From Dermatophagoides farinae (Eukaryota; Arthropoda; Arachnida; Sarcoptiformes; Pyroglyphidae): a DNA stretch of 64,000 nt. The DNA lies in assembly GCF_024713945.1 (NCBI RefSeq), contig NC_134681.1, forward strand, positions 1,798,001 through 1,862,000, given 5' to 3'. A program made the translations under genes and the position numbers. The notes under the pieces are model-generated. The model had not been told where the DNA came from, did not search any database, and worked only from the letters and a program-made list of their open reading frames with translations. Below are positions 24,464 through 36,456 of the stretch, one piece after another (position 1 is the stretch's first letter; every line of letters begins with the position of its first letter).

Positions 24464-25846
24464 TAGTTTTATATAACCACCACCATCATCATAAAAAATT
24501 GACAAAAAACAAATTAATCCATCATCCACAACGAAATCCATCCCTGGTTATTATTATTTTGTCATTGTCATTGTTGTTGTTGTTGTTGTTGTTGCCAACC
24601 CTTTTTTGTGATTTAAATACACACCCACACACTGATTTTTTTTATTAAGAAAAAATTCAACGATTTGATTTGATTTCAGTTTTTTTTCCAATTTTTACAT
24701 CCATATCATTATCATATGTATTCAGAGCGATAGAATTTTAATTTCAAAAAAAAACAAACAAAAAAAATCCATTGATGTAATAATTAAAAAACAAAAATAT
24801 TTCAAATTATGATGACCATAATCTGGTGAATTCCAATTCTTGTACAACATAATTATATTTGATTGATTGATGATTTTGATTTGAACAAAAGTTTCAGTTA
24901 ACTATCCATTAAGCTTTTGACAAACAACAACAGCCACGAATGACGACAAACATTGATCATGTGATGTAAATTTTTTTTTTGTTTTTTTTTCGAAACGATG
25001 ATCATGATGATGATGATGACAATTTATGAATCGAATTTTTTTTTTCGTTTCGTTTCGTTGTTGCCTGATGATGATCATTTTCATTGATTGGCTAAAAATA
25101 GAATCGCGTTTTTTTTGTCAGTCTGTGTGTGTGTGTGTGAAGAGGATTTGCAGTGCAGCGAAATTTGTGCCAAGTTTTTTTTTCCATTGCTGCATTTTCA
25201 TTCCATTCCATTAATATTTGTTGCTGTGAATAAATATGTGTGGAATTAACCCAACCAGTGAAAGATCCAAAATCAATGTTTTAAAGACAAAAAAAAGTGT
25301 GAAAATTTTAATAAATGAAATGAAATCGCTTAATTTTTTTTTGAATGCCAAAAATTTTGGTTACATTACACACAAATTTATGAATAATTTTTCTCTTTCT
25401 TTGTTTTTTTTTGTGATTTGTTCTATCTTGTGACATTAATGGTAATGACGATGATGATGATGATGACAATGATGATGAAATATTGAGTGACAATTGGTTA
25501 ATTGATTAACGTTAATTGTATTTTGTTTTTTTTATGGATAGATGTTTTATAGATATCACAATAATTGATTATCAATTGATTAATCGATAAAAATTGTATG
25601 ATTTTGGATAGATTTTTTTTTCTTTTCAAAAATATTTTTATAATAAGTGTGTGTGTGTGTGTGTGTGTAAAGGAGAATTGTGAAAATTACAAACAACAAA
25701 AAACAAACAAACAAACAAACAAATGAACGAATGTATGAAAATTGATAGATTGATTAGTATTATTATTATATTATTTATTTATATTTATATGGTACGAATG
25801 AAATGAAATTTGATTGATTTAATGGATAGATAGATTTTTTTTTGTT
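24464..25846. other. Convergent 3' spacer between SLC30A9 (+) and UBE2A (-)
   Basis: No coding exon was recognised. It has a GTT run (about 24571-24594), a GT repeat near 25648-25668, GATGAT triplets and a CAAA repeat. A minus-strand AATAAA at 25774-25779, about 70 bp past the UBE2A stop, is its likely poly(A) signal. Confidence 0.5.
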
Positions 25847-26615
25847 TCATCGATCATTTGATTGATTATTTGTCGATGATGATGATGATGATGTCGATGG
25901 ACATGATTTAGCTGGATCATCATCAACATCATCCACAGATTCAATCCAACTTAATTCAACAATAGCTGAAACACGTTTTATATATTCATTACGATTTTCC
26001 ATAAATAATTGTGCTGCTAATGCATTTGCCGGTGAATTTGGATTCGGTTCATCCAATAATGATTGTATTGATGTTAAAATTGCTGATACATCATATGTTG
26101 GACTCCAACGTGTTTGCAATATATCCAAACATATACTGCCATCGGTATAAACTAGAAATGGGGAAAAAAAGAAAAACAAAAAAAAATTGAGAGAAATGAG
26201 AGAGCAAAACAACTTTTACAATGTACAACTTACTGTTTGGATGAAACATTTTCGATACGAATTTAACCGATGGTGGTTTATTTGGATATTCATCGGAAAA
26301 TTGTAATGTTAAATGAAATGTACCATCTTCATATGGTGTACCCGGTGGTCTGATTTGATTTGATTATATTGATTGAAAAAAACAACAACAATGGATGAGA
26401 ATAACACAAAAAAAACATACCCAAAAATGACGGCATTCCAACGCATTATATCATTATCATGTGGTGCAGCGCTAATACCTGGTGGTGGATCATCTTGAAT
26501 TCTGGAATTTTTTTTTTTTTTGAACGTTAAAATTGAAATTTAAACATCAAACAAACTATATTAACCTTTTAAAATCACGCATTAAACGACGTTTTGTTGG
26601 CGATGTTGTTGTCAT
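25847..26615 (-). CDS. UBE2A: UBE2A/RAD6 ubiquitin-conjugating enzyme (4 exons)
   Basis: Exons 26615-26566, 26501-26421, 26349-26234 and 26151-25847 join to 183 residues. It is the E2 that with RAD18 ubiquitinates PCNA and with RNF20/40-type E3s ubiquitinates histone H2[10 protein letters not shown] opens the fold, HPN is at 78-80, and catalytic Cys88 sits in [15 protein letters not shown], exactly the human numbering. [16 protein letters not shown] and [10 protein letters not shown] complete the domain. The human protein ends at 152; this one continues about 31 residues with an acidic stretch ([10 protein letters not shown]) and a Ser/Asn tail. Animal RAD6 usually lacks such a tail, whereas budding-yeast Rad6 has an acidic one. 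The start [10 protein letters not shown] replaces the human MSTPARRR. Exon 3 begins with Pro-Pro-Gly where human has Pro-Glu-Gly. Confidence 0.96.
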
Positions 26616-28645
26616 GTTGTTTATTTTCTGATGATTCGTTGTTGATTGATAATTTAAATGAAAAAAAAAATTGAATTCACAAAAAAACAAAACAAAACAG
26701 TGATGATGATGTGAGCCAAAGTGATCATATATGAAATAATTGAATATATGAAAATGAAAACAAAGCAAAAAAAAATGATGATGATTAATAATAAAAATTT
26801 TCAAACAAAAACAAAAACACACACACTAGCTATGTCGGTGAAGATTAAATCGCAAATAAGTTATTCGTGAATTAGTGAAAAAAATGAATGAATTCTTTCG
26901 TTTAATTTTGGAAAGAATATATACACACAGAAATGAATTGATGATGATGATGATGATGATTAGTAACAACAACAAAAAACTCAGAGAGATAGAGAGAGAG
27001 AGAGAAAATTGACAACTACCACCACCACCACCACCATACTAAAACAAACAGAATTTCAAGCTAGTTAAATAATAATAATAAAATTCTGTGCTATATAGAA
27101 TGAATATACTATACTGGGCATGGAAAAAAAACGAAACAAATGAAAATGGTGAAACAAAAGACAGGGCAAAAAAAAAGTTTGAAATTTTTTTTCAATTCAA
27201 TATAAAAATAAACACAGACAAAAAAAACATGAAATGAAATTGAAAGAGTTGATCATCATGATCATTTTATGAAATGATCATCATGATGAATAACATTGGT
27301 CATTTTTAGATTTCCAAAAGGTGAATTTTATATTGATGATGACGATATATTCGATTCGATTAATTTGTCGATTTTATTATTTACTTACATTTTTTTCGTA
27401 TATTTGTTTTTTTTGTTTGTTTTTGATGACCTTACACAACAACAACAAATAACAACAACAACAACAACAAAAACTTATCAACATATGAGCTCAAACAGTG
27501 TGCGTGTTAGTTTTTTTGTTGTTGTTGTTGTTGTTCAATGTGTGTTTGTACGTGTTTTTTATACGTATTTTAAATGTGTTGCACATGTTTGTATATATAA
27601 AAATGATCCATTTTAATATATTTGTAGAAGTAGTAGTAGTAGTGGTGGTAGTAGTAGCGTTGATATTGGCGTTGACTTTTACAGTGTAACGACGATTTTT
27701 TTTTATGATTATCACACGAATGTATTGTGTGTGTGTGTGTGTTTTGTTTGTATGATTTTTCCGTGATTTTTTTTCTGTTGTTGTTGTTGTTGTTGTTGAT
27801 TTTCCGGGTTTTCAACAACAACAACAACAGTCCTCGAATTTCAAATCTTTTTTTCCATTCCATCTCTCTTTCTTTCAGATCTCGATTATCGTTTATCCAC
27901 TGTGTGTGCGTGTTCATGTTGATCGATGGCAAATGAAAATTTTTTTTTTCAATTTTGATATTTTACATCGGAAAAGATGCTCTCTCCTCTGAGGATAAAA
28001 TAGATTTTGGATGTCAAGGACGGTTTGGATATATGATGAAAAAATCTTAGCCTTTCTCTTTTGGCATTAGGAAATTGAATTTCCTTTTTTTTGTCCCAAA
28101 AAATTTACATTAAATTTTTTTAGCCAGTTGTTTTGTTCCGGTTTTTTATCTCACTCTCACTTTCACCCTAAAACCAATTATTTAATCATCAGGATAATCA
28201 ATAAACTTGTTTTTTTTGTTGTTGTTGTCGCTGTTCCTTTGAGGTCATTGAATTTTTTTTTTGAATTTAATTTTTTGAAAATTTAAATTTCAAAAAAAAA
28301 AATTAATGTAAAAATTTGAAAAAAAACTTACCGAAAAAATTCATTAAATTTCGAGAGAAATTTTCCCGGCAATCAAATAAAATGAAAAATAAAAAGTCAT
28401 GTGTGTTGATTGGATATTCGAATTAGATCCAAGTATTGATATTGAATGATTTGGTTGTTGTTTGTTTGTTTGTTTGTCTGTCTGTTTTTTTTCGGATAAG
28501 ATATAATTACATATCAAATGTACCTACATGGTGGTGGTGGTGGTGGTAATGGTGGTTATGCTTTCTTGAATATATTCCTTTCGTTTTTTGTTTCCATCGT
28601 GTAATGAATTAAAAAACTTTTGAATACAAAAAAAAAATCAAAATC
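26616..28645. promoter_or_regulatory. Divergent upstream region of UBE2A (-) and ABHD18 (+)
   Basis: Two kilobases without a recognisable exon. Simple repeats include ACC triplets near 27018-27034, GA near 26990-27006, GTT/CAA runs near 27440-27535 and 27775-27830, and GT near 27725-27742. A less repetitive block at about 27955-28080 (TTACATCGGAAAAGATGC onward) has no long ORF and could be a 5' UTR or a regulatory block. Confidence 0.35.
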
Positions 28646-30360
28646 ATGTCAACAACAGCACAAACAATTAGCCGATTGGATACAATATATCGTAGTATAT
28701 TGTTATCGAAATTTTTCGTTAAAGGATGGGGTAATCCACAAAATATGAAAAGGTTTGCATTCACTGTTGTTTTGGAGCATTTTTTTTTTTAAATTCTTTG
28801 ATTTTTCATCATCTATGAAACCGGCGGCAAAAAAATAGAATATTTAAATTTCGTAAAATAATTTCCAATCGACAAACATGTCAAAAATTGGTACAATCAA
28901 ATCATCCAATTTATATTGATCGAAAAATTGAACAAACCGATTCATATTGTCTATATGAAGGTCATTTCAATAGTCCATTAGTTGATTATCTTGCCGAATT
29001 AGTACCAAAAGAATCACATGTTGCCTATTTTCAATTAATTGTGCCTTCATATTGGAATACCGATAATAGAATTAGTCAACAACAAATTCGTCCACTTTGT
29101 GTTCAACTTGCTGGAACTGGTGATCATGTATGTAATAATTTTATTTGATGAGATTTTTTTTTCTCAAATTTCATTACAATCCAAATAGGGATTCTGGCGT
29201 CGTAGACAATTTATGGCCAAACCATTGATTCGTGATTATGGTATCGGTTCGATTATTCTGGAAAATCCATTCTGTAAATTTTTGTGTTTTTTTTTGTCTT
29301 TCCAAAAAATGATTTTTTTTCCCAATTTGATTTTTTTCAATAAACAGATGGACTTCGTAAACCAAACAATCAATCACGATCACAGCTAAATAATGTATCC
29401 GATATATTCATAATGGGCGGTTGTTTAATACTTGAATCATTGGCATTGTTTCATTGGTGTAAAAGAATGAAATTTGCACCACTTTGTATCACTGGAATAT
29501 CGATGGGTGGCCATAATGCATCATTAGCGGCGACTAGTTGGCATGAACCAATCGGTATTGTTCCTTGTTTATCATGGACAACAGCATCATGTGTGTTCAC
29601 GCAAGGTGTCATGTCCGGTTCGATACCATGGAAAATTCTTGAAACACAATATTTAAGCTATCCAGATCAGGATCGTGTTGAATTAAGTGAATTGTTGCAT
29701 ACACCAGAAAAATATGTATGTTTTTTTGTGATTTCGTCAACAATTATAATTAATTTTTTCTTTTTTTAGCTAAATGATGAAATGTTTGATGCTGGACGTA
29801 GTTTTGCTAAACATTTTCAATTTAATTTCAATCAATTTCTCACCGAATTGAATATGAGTCTTTCATTATATTTAGATAAAATAATCAATTTCAAATTCAC
29901 ACAAAATCAACAACAACAGAATGGTCAACATAATAATAATAATAAACAACAACAACAACAACAATCGACTACAACAACAACGACAACAACAAATCGTGAT
30001 GCAGCATTTTTTATGCGTGGCATTATGGATGAATGTACACATTTAGGAAATTTTTCACCATTAATCGATCCAGAATTAGCGATCATCATTAATGCACGTC
30101 ATGATGGTTATGTACCTAGTCAAGGTGTCATGTCATTAACGGACATATGGCCTGGTTCACAGGTACGTTATCTGGATCGTGGCCATATATCAGCTATTTT
30201 ATTTGATAATGATGAATTTCGTCGTGCAATTGCCGAATCAATACAATTGGCTGCACGTAAATATATGAATATTGATGATATTTTTATTGAACATCGACAA
30301 CAACAAAAGAAAACCATTCGAAATGTTTCAAAACATAATGGTAATGATGATATTGTCTAG
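28646..30360 (+). CDS. ABHD18: ABHD18 alpha/beta-hydrolase (5 exons)
   Basis: Exons 28646-28752, 28839-29127, 29189-29273, 29348-29715 and 29770-30360 give 479 residues. It matches human ABHD18 (C4orf29): RLDTIYRSILLSKFFVKGWG, FRKIISNRQTC, PIYIDRKIEQ, VQLAGTGDHGFWRRRQFMA, LENPFYGLRKP and NVSDIFIMGG. The nucleophile elbow GISMGG contains Ser212; ARHDGYVP (Asp395) and RYLDRGHISA (His422) are the probable other catalytic residues. Recent literature, as I recall it, makes ABHD18 a mitochondrial cardiolipin deacylase; this is from memory and not shown by sequence. An Asn/Gln/Thr-rich insert (about 328-358) sits where human also has a variable loop. The stop is 237 bp from the convergent SMIM20 stop, so the 3' UTRs may overlap. 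Confidence 0.95.
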
Positions 30361-30596
30361 AAAAAAAAATATTATGATCAATTCATTGGTTGTCCATATT
30401 TGTTTTGTTAAATTTTTTTTTAATTACACAGAAAAAAAAAGAATTTCATGTGTCAATGTTTAATCAATGTTTCGTTGTTTATTTATTTTTTCATTTTTTG
30501 TAACAATTTATTCTGTTTTTTCCTTTTTTTTTGATTAAAAAAGATTCAATTTACAATTAAGAAAAAAACTAATAATAATGATGATGATCATCATCA

Positions 30597-30899
30597 TCAT
30601 TGATCGCTACGAGGAATAAATGGATCACTCCATACACGCATATTGCCCGGTTGAATCTCTTCACGGTTAATTCCTTTACGATTTTCGTGTTGTGTTTTTT
30701 CTGTAGATTTGAAACGATAATCAATCAATCAATAATTTCATCAATGGCAAATATACTTACGATATTTTTCAATATTAAAATATGGATAAATGAAAATTGG
30801 ATATAATGCAATCAAAACGGTGCCAACAAAACCGGCAACAATTAAGGCACCTTTATAGCCGTTACGTGAACGGCTAAATAATGGTATCGATCGTTTCAT
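30597..30899 (-). CDS. SMIM20: SMIM20/MITRAC7 small mitochondrial membrane protein (2 exons)
   Basis: Exons 30899-30761 and 30700-30597 on the minus strand join across a 60-bp GT-AG intron (CGTAAG donor, CTACAG acceptor) to 80 residues. Translation gives a basic N-terminus (MKRSIPLFSRSRNGYK), one membrane segment (GALIVAGFVGTVLIALYPIF) and a polar tail ending NMRVWSDPFIPRSDQ. Human SMIM20 has the same plan: [20 protein letters not shown], then EEYKKEQAINRAGI, then VQPPGLKVWSDPF. The family stabilises newly made COX1 in the inner membrane during cytochrome-oxidase assembly. The gene is easy to miss because neither exon forms a long ORF. It starts 334 bp from, and opposite to, EMRE. Confidence 0.93.
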
Positions 30900-31232
30900 C
30901 GTATTTTTTTTTTTTTTTATTTTGTTTCAAATTCAAGATCAAATTTTGTATTTGAAACAAAAAAAAATCAAACACATATGATCATGAATGTACCAGTATC
31001 GATGAATGGACCATGCACTTGGAAAACAAAATACAGTTGGTTCTCGACTATCGAACACACAAATGTGGAACATGAAATGTTCATAAGTAAAGAGCTGACT
31101 GTGTATGCAAACATTGGTTACATTCTCTGTTTTGGTGATTCTTTTTTTTCATTTGTTTTTTTATTGATCATTTTACACATTCTTTTCATTTTCATATCAT
31201 TGTTATATATTGAAAAAATAAATAAAATAAAA
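30900..31232. promoter_or_regulatory. Short bidirectional promoter region, SMIM20 (-) / EMRE (+)
   Basis: Only 333 bp separate the two start codons. The region contains a T/A tract next to SMIM20 and a 68-bp inverted-repeat element (31034-31101). The frame upstream of EMRE is open through much of it, but the reading MIMNVPVSMNG overlaps the inverted-repeat element and is unlikely to be coding. No TATA or initiator element can be assigned. Confidence 0.5.
31034..31101. mobile_element. MITE-like inverted-repeat element, about 68 bp
   Basis: The left end CAGTTGGTTCTCGACTATCG follows TA at 31032-31033. The right end, read on the reverse strand, is CAGTCAGCTCTTTACTTATG. The two match imperfectly, with shared CAGT, CTC/TTC, ACT-TAT and GAAC positions. 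The right flank TA is two bases beyond ACTG, so the exact boundary is uncertain. There is no coding capacity. It resembles the elements at 5948 and 1343 in the CAGT-N6-CG/TG-type terminus. Confidence 0.5.
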
Positions 31233-31879
31233 ATGATGATGATGATGATGATACAACGATTTACATATCAAATTCATTTACAGCAACGAGCTTCATTATC
31301 GAAAATTTTCACTACAATATTCCATTATAATAATCGACGACCTTTGAATTTTTTACATTATCAAAATCATCATCATCATTATTATCATTGGGATCGATTT
31401 AGGTGAGCAAAAATTTTGGCAAAGTTGTTTTCATTTTTTTTTTTGTTTTCAATTTTCATTTCAGTTTTCGTTCAATAATAATAAATGGCAGTCCAAATCG
31501 AAAACGGATTGATAATTCGGCTATAAATTTTAGTATGCATTCATTTGTACGAAAATCTATTAATGATAATAATGATAATAAAAATAATGAACAACAACGA
31601 CAACGACAACGACAAAAAGATCAATTCATACATGATCATCTGAATTCTAGTCAAGATTCACATGGTTCATCTGCAACTATAACAAATACGGATACATTAC
31701 CAGTAATGGAACAGGATCTAGTGTCAAAAGAACCACCACGTGAACGTTTGGGTATAATCAAGGCTATTATTATTATTATTGCTGGAATCTATTTCGGTGC
31801 ATGGGTTGCAATGATTGGTGCAAAATTATTGGAAGATTTAGATATTTTCGTTCAAGATCGTGATGGTGATGATGATTAG
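31233..31879 (+). CDS. SMDT1: EMRE (SMDT1), essential regulator of the mitochondrial calcium uniporter (2 exons)
   Basis: Exons 31233-31402 and 31465-31879 give 194 residues. EMRE is a single-pass inner-membrane protein that bridges the MCU pore and MICU1. The C-terminal 46 residues carry the diagnosis: KEPPRERLGIIKA, a membrane segment (about 155-175), then KLLEDLDIFV and an acidic end DRDGDDD. Human EMRE has a Pro-rich lead, a membrane segment, ALLEEHDIFV and a poly-Asp end. The N-terminus (poly-Met from an ATG repeat, then basic and His/Tyr-rich) is suitable for a presequence. A Gln/Arg/Asn-rich linker of about 60 residues makes the protein nearly twice the human length (107). The family GxxxS motif reads GAWVA here (Gly168, Ala172). 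ATG 31233 is the first of several tandem ATGs and initiation could use any of them. Confidence 0.88.
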
Positions 31880-34800
31880 ATTAGATTAGATTCTTTAATT
31901 AGAAAATTCTTCTATATTCAATATCAAAATGGATTTGGCACCATGAATCTTCTCACGAAATTTTTTTTATTTATTTATTCATTTCCAAAATGAAAATTGT
32001 GCAATGCAATATTTATTTATTTAATACCCTATATATGTTTCACATTTACTGTATGTCTCATTCACTCATCGATACAGATCTGATCGGTTCATATAATAAT
32101 GGATGAATAATCCGCATCCAATAATTAATTTTAACGACAACGACAACAACAACAATGAACACCTAAGATGTGTGTCTGTGCTGTGTTTTTGTTCACATTC
32201 TCTATCATCATCATCATCATTATTCAATTTGTTGACAATTAATCCCCTTTATTTTCATTTTTGTTCTCTCTGGATTAATTTTTTTCTTTTAAAATAAGAT
32301 GAGTTTATCACTATTTTTTTTAGTAGAACAAAACAAAACAAGACAAAAAAAACTATTACAAACAAAATGAACGCATGCTCAAGTAATATTATGTGGCACA
32401 TTATTTAATCAATTAATGATTGATTTTGATTGATTAATTTTCAAAATAAACAAAAAAAAAATTCTGTTATACACACGACCAGTCAGTATTAGATTTTTTT
32501 TTTCATCATCAATTTATTACGTAATGATCATTAATATTCTGTTGATATTCGTTATTTTGTTTTTTCATTTCAAAAAGAAATTCCGCAATAAATTCTTTTG
32601 TTGATTGTAATGAATTGAAATTTTTTTTTTTTTGGTATTAATTAATCAATCTTTTTCACGATTAATAAATTGTTTTGCAGTAAATAATTTAAATTTTCTT
32701 TCTCAAGAAATTCTTTCTAGGAAATTTTTTTTTGTTTTGTTTCCATCCATAAACATAAAAACAAAAATTCTACGCATTCAATTTGGTCGATTCCATTTTT
32801 TTTCGGTTTTGGTTTTGTTTTGTTTTACTGAAATCCAGGGATCCGTTTCGAAAATCTTGTTGTTTTTTTTTCTCTCTATTTCTTTGGATTCTCGCTCTCT
32901 CCCCCCCTCATTCTCTATTTCATATTCATAAGAATAACCGTATCAAATACAATGGTGGGTATATTATACATACACATTATAATCCAAATAAAACACTATC
33001 GATGTATATCCGTTATATATATGATTTACATATGCTTCTACCGTTCGAATAAAAATAATCCACACACACACACACATATCATTGGAACTTTACCGCTACC
33101 CTTCTGTGTTTATCCACCCTCACTAGACAAAAAATAAAATAAAACAAAAAAAAACATTCGGGATTCAAATTCAACAATGTAGTCGTTGTGTTTGTGTGTT
33201 CCAAAACACACACATATATGTGTCTATTTTATTTTTTCATTTTTTTTTAAAACGATAGGGATGGGTTACACTTCTTCTAAATTGAGAAAAAAAAACATTA
33301 AAACTAGATCATAGAATGAATGAATGTTTGTTTACATGCGCCAGAAAACATACACACACACACACACAAACAAACGAACAAATGTTCTCTATCAATGAAT
33401 TTCTGAATTTTTTTTTTAAAAAAAACTTCATCTTCTTATTCAATGTGTGTGTGTCTTGCTTTGTATGATAGACTTTTTCATTCTTTCTCTCTTTCTTTTA
33501 ATATGTGTGTCGTTATATTATTCTCACTTCTGTATGAAACTTCTTCTTTTTCTTTTTGTCACATCATCATTATAATTTAGTGTATTTGGTGGTGGTGGTG
33601 GTGTTGTTGTTCATGTTTTGTTATAAGCCACAACAACAACAAACAACAAACAAACAACGACAACGACAACGACAACACATGCATTCATGAATAATGTTGT
33701 GTCTGTGTTTTTGGGTCTTGAAAAAAAAAAATTTTTTTTTCTGGTCCAAAAATGTTTCCTGTTTTGTGTGTGTGTAGATCTGTCTATATATGTGTGTTTG
33801 TTAGCCATGCAGAGGCCTAATATTGTTTTGATTGTATACATGAATATATATGCATAGTTCATTCAGTCAATTGAACCATTAAAACCAAACTTTAAATTGA
33901 AACCAGCTGCATTTTTGTTTGACATTAGGTTCATACTTTTTATGACCAAAAAAAAAGAAGAAAAAAAAATTGAAATTTATTCATTTTCTCTTGTATGCTG
34001 GTAGTTTGGTGGTGTTGGGTGGTTGAAAACAGAAACAGAAAAAAAATGATAATTTTCATCCAAAAAAAAAAACAAGCACACACTGAAAAAAGTCAATGAA
34101 TTTTGATTTTTTTGTGTGTTTGCTTTTTTTTATATTCTGTAAAACAAATCAATAAGCATTTTTTTCTTGGCAGAAGACAACTGATAAAAATCAATATTCA
34201 AAATCAACGAAAATCAAAAAAATTTTCTCTCCATCCACCATTCGCTCAATCAACCATCGTGGTCATTTCACTATTTCAGCAATTTTATAAACATTTCAAC
34301 AACAACAACAACAACAAAAAATTGTCCATGGAAAATGTGTTTTTTTTCAGTGTTCATTTTTTTTCAAAAAAAAATTCTGAAATACAAACAAGTGAGAGAC
34401 ACATACATACACATGCACACACGAAAATCATGCAGTGAATGAGTGGATTAGAGAGAGAGAGAAAGAGTATCAAGTTGTTAAATGAATTGAATGTGAATGT
34501 AAATGTGTGATGAATAAACGAACATAAATTCAAGTTTTTCATCATTCAAACACCATTCATGATGTGATGTGATGATTGTTTTTTTTTTTTTTTTGTTCGT
34601 TTTTCTTTGTCGTCATTTTAGTGATTTGAAGAAAAAAAAATTTTTTTTTTGTTGTGAATTTTTCATCATCATCATCTTGATTTTCATTCAAAATCACCAG
34701 AGAAAATAAAAAAACACAAATTTCACATCAATGAAAAAGAAATTCAATACTTTTTTGTGTGTGTGTGTGATAAATAAAGGTATGTATATTGATTATTTTT

Positions 34801-35125
34801 TTATTTAAACACACACGGGAAAGTTTTTTTTTTGTTCTTTTAAAAATTTTACGGGAATTTTTTATTTATTTATTTTTTTTTTTTTTTTGGTTTGTTTGTT
34901 TCTAAAACTTTTTTGTGACCTCGACGACGACTACGATGACGACCTGGCCACCAACAACACACATGGTTGACCCAAATCTGAAAACCGTTTATTTAGATAA
35001 TACTAATTATATCTGATATGATCTGTATTTCTTTATTGACCACACACACACATACACACCGACCGATATCGATAATGATATGATCTGGGTACATTTGAAT
35101 TATTTTGAAGTAAATTGACTTGCAT

Positions 35126-35153
35126 AACACACACACACACACACACACACACA
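35126..35153. repeat. CA dinucleotide microsatellite
   Basis: About 14 uninterrupted AC units. Confidence 0.9.
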
Positions 35154-36423
35154 ATACATTGGATCGGTGGTAGATTTTTTTTTGTTGTTGAAAATACACC
35201 ACCATTTTTCTCTTTTTTCCCAGTCTTTCTCTTTGCTGTCTTCAAACAAACTCTGTCTGTTTGTCTGTCTCTGTGTCCACAACAACAACAACAACAACGA
35301 AAAAAAAAATCCACACATCACACGTTTTTTTTTTGTCAACGAAATGTGAATGAATGGAAAGAAAAAGAAAGAAATTTGACAATCACCAAATGTAGAAAAA
35401 AAATAGAGAGAGAGAAAGAGAAAGAAAACTATTCATTCAATTCACATCAGTGAAATTTATTCGGCCGTATCGCCTAAATCGTGTATATATGTTGTCGTTG
35501 TGTTCAGGGTTCGTTATTTTTTTTTTTTTTTTTTCTTTCTCTCTTTCTCTTTCTCTTTATATACATGTTTTCCATCATCATCATCGTTGATGATTGTCTT
35601 TTGTTTTCATCATCATCATCATCATTATGAATTTTTTTTCTCGCTTTTTTTTTTGCTGCTGCTGCTACAATGTGTTCATCATGATCAACGACAAACGACA
35701 ATTGGATTTATGGTACAGACACATACCACATACACACAAAAAAAAGTATTTCGATGACAATTACCATTATTTGTTGTTGTTGTTGTAGATGGGGGTTGGA
35801 AGATTTTTATTATTTTATTATTATTATGTGTGATCACCATTTTGTGTATGTATGTGTTTGCTTGCTTGGTTCAGTATATTTCTGTTTTCTGTTTTCTGTT
35901 TTGTTTTTTGTTTTTGCCTGTCACATCATCGATAAAGTTTTTTTTTTTTGGTTTTTTTTCAATAAATTCTCTGTTTGTGCTCGGACCACAACAACAACGA
36001 CAACGACAACAACAACAACAACGTTTACGTCATTTATATGAACACATCATTAGCATTTAATTAAATTCATTATCATTATATTTGTTTATTTTTCCAATTA
36101 TTTCCACTTGTTCAATGTCCACTTTTATTATTTTGTTTTGTTTTGTTTTGTTTATAATCATCAACAACTTGATATTTGATGCTACCGTTTTTGTTCTTCA
36201 TCTTTTTTTTTCCACCGGAAAAACTAACTCAACACCCAATCTCATTACATTATTGCAGAATTTCTCCCTTTGTCTATTTTTCCATTGTTTCAATCAAAAT
36301 GGCAATGATGACGGTAATGATATTGAAATTTTTTTTCCAACATCCTCTGACATTTGATCTTGTTATTATTGTTGTGTCCTCATTTTTTTTCTCGTTCTTT
36401 TTGTTCATCACTTCCATACATAC

Positions 36424-36424
36424 T

Positions 36425-36452
<28 letters not shown>
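36424..36452. repeat. CA dinucleotide microsatellite
   Basis: About 14 uninterrupted CA units followed by poly-A. Confidence 0.9.

Positions 36453-36456
<4 letters not shown>

Noticed and set aside
30978-31232. N-terminal extension of EMRE starting MIMNVPVSMNG
   Set aside because: The extension would translate the inverted-repeat element at 31034-31101 and part of the promoter; the tandem ATGs at 31233 give a normal basic presequence.
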